Assembly: GCA_031278135.1 (NCBI GenBank)
Contig: JAITKY010000075.1
Location: 1-7,009 of the forward strand
Origin: Prevotellaceae bacterium
GTDB lineage: Bacteria > Bacteroidota > Bacteroidia > Bacteroidales > UBA932
Length of the DNA stretch: 7,009 nucleotides
Direction of reading: 5' to 3'
Shown here: positions 6,930 through 7,009 of the stretch, one piece after another
How the letters are laid out: each line of letters starts with the position of its first letter
Numbering within the stretch: position 1 is the stretch's first letter
Notes under the pieces: model-generated
What the model saw: the letters and a program-made list of their open reading frames with translations, nothing else
The model's database searches: none
What the model was told of the DNA's origin: nothing
Made by a program: the position numbers and the translations under genes

Positions 6930-6969
6930 ATAGCATTATTTCGACATTTATAGTATTATTTCGATATTT
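6930..6969. repeat. Two tandem 20-bp direct repeats just upstream of the lipoprotein promoter
   Basis: Units 6930-6949 and 6950-6969 abut exactly and agree at 18 of 20 positions; both differences are C/T transitions. The shared core on the plus strand is ATTATTTCGA. The repeats lie 6 bases beyond the putative -33 box, at about -46 to -85 from the predicted start. A 20-bp period is about two helical turns, so bound proteins would sit on the same face of the DNA. This arrangement would suit an activator or repressor site, but no regulator gene is present in the window. Confidence 0.55.
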
Positions 6970-7009
6970 TTTATACCTGATTGCTTGATATTCTCTGAAT
7001 TATAACGAT

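Noticed and set aside
6782..6992. 9-bp inverted repeat AATATCAAG / CTTGATATT about 190 bases apart, suggestive of a small transposable element
   Set aside because: The arms do not extend beyond 9 bases, no target-site duplication is visible, and such a match is not surprising in A/T-rich DNA.

Overview
The window looks like chromosomal DNA from a member of the Bacteroidota, most likely order Bacteroidales. The grounds are: two promoters with the Bacteroidota -7 box TAnnTTTG; A/T-rich translation starts without a Shine-Dalgarno sequence; a long PEP/pyruvate-binding protein of a type I associate with Bacteroidales; and a lipoprotein whose mature end reads Cys-Lys-Asp-Glu-Asp, matching the surface-export signal of this phylum. 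No RNA gene, insertion sequence, CRISPR array or phage gene was seen.

Layout. Positions 1-82 hold the promoter and leader of the first gene. Positions 83-1003 (+) encode a type I signal peptidase (lepB). After a 90-base gap, 1094-4066 (+) encodes a 990-residue protein with two receiver-like domains, an ATP-grasp PEP/pyruvate-binding module and an uncharacterised C-terminal domain. The two genes are probably cotranscribed. Positions 4067-4224 separate convergent genes and carry a strong 17-bp hairpin, probably a shared terminator. Positions 4225-6723 (-) encode a secreted lipoprotein made of seven tandem Ig-like repeats of about 86 residues followed by an F5/8 type C (discoidin-like) domain. 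Positions 6724-7009 are non-coding and contain its putative promoter, a leader of about 160 bases and a 20-bp tandem direct repeat just upstream of the -33 box.

How the parts relate. The two plus-strand genes look like a housekeeping unit: a membrane protease that matures exported proteins, and a cytoplasmic phosphotransfer-like protein of unknown substrate. The minus-strand gene is an independent accessory surface protein, probably an adhesin or glycan-binding protein. No SusC/SusD pair or enzyme gene is next to it in the window.

The least explained items are the PEP-binding protein, which lacks recognisable phosphohistidine and TIM-barrel domains; the mosaic repeat array of the lipoprotein; and the tandem 20-mer upstream of its promoter.
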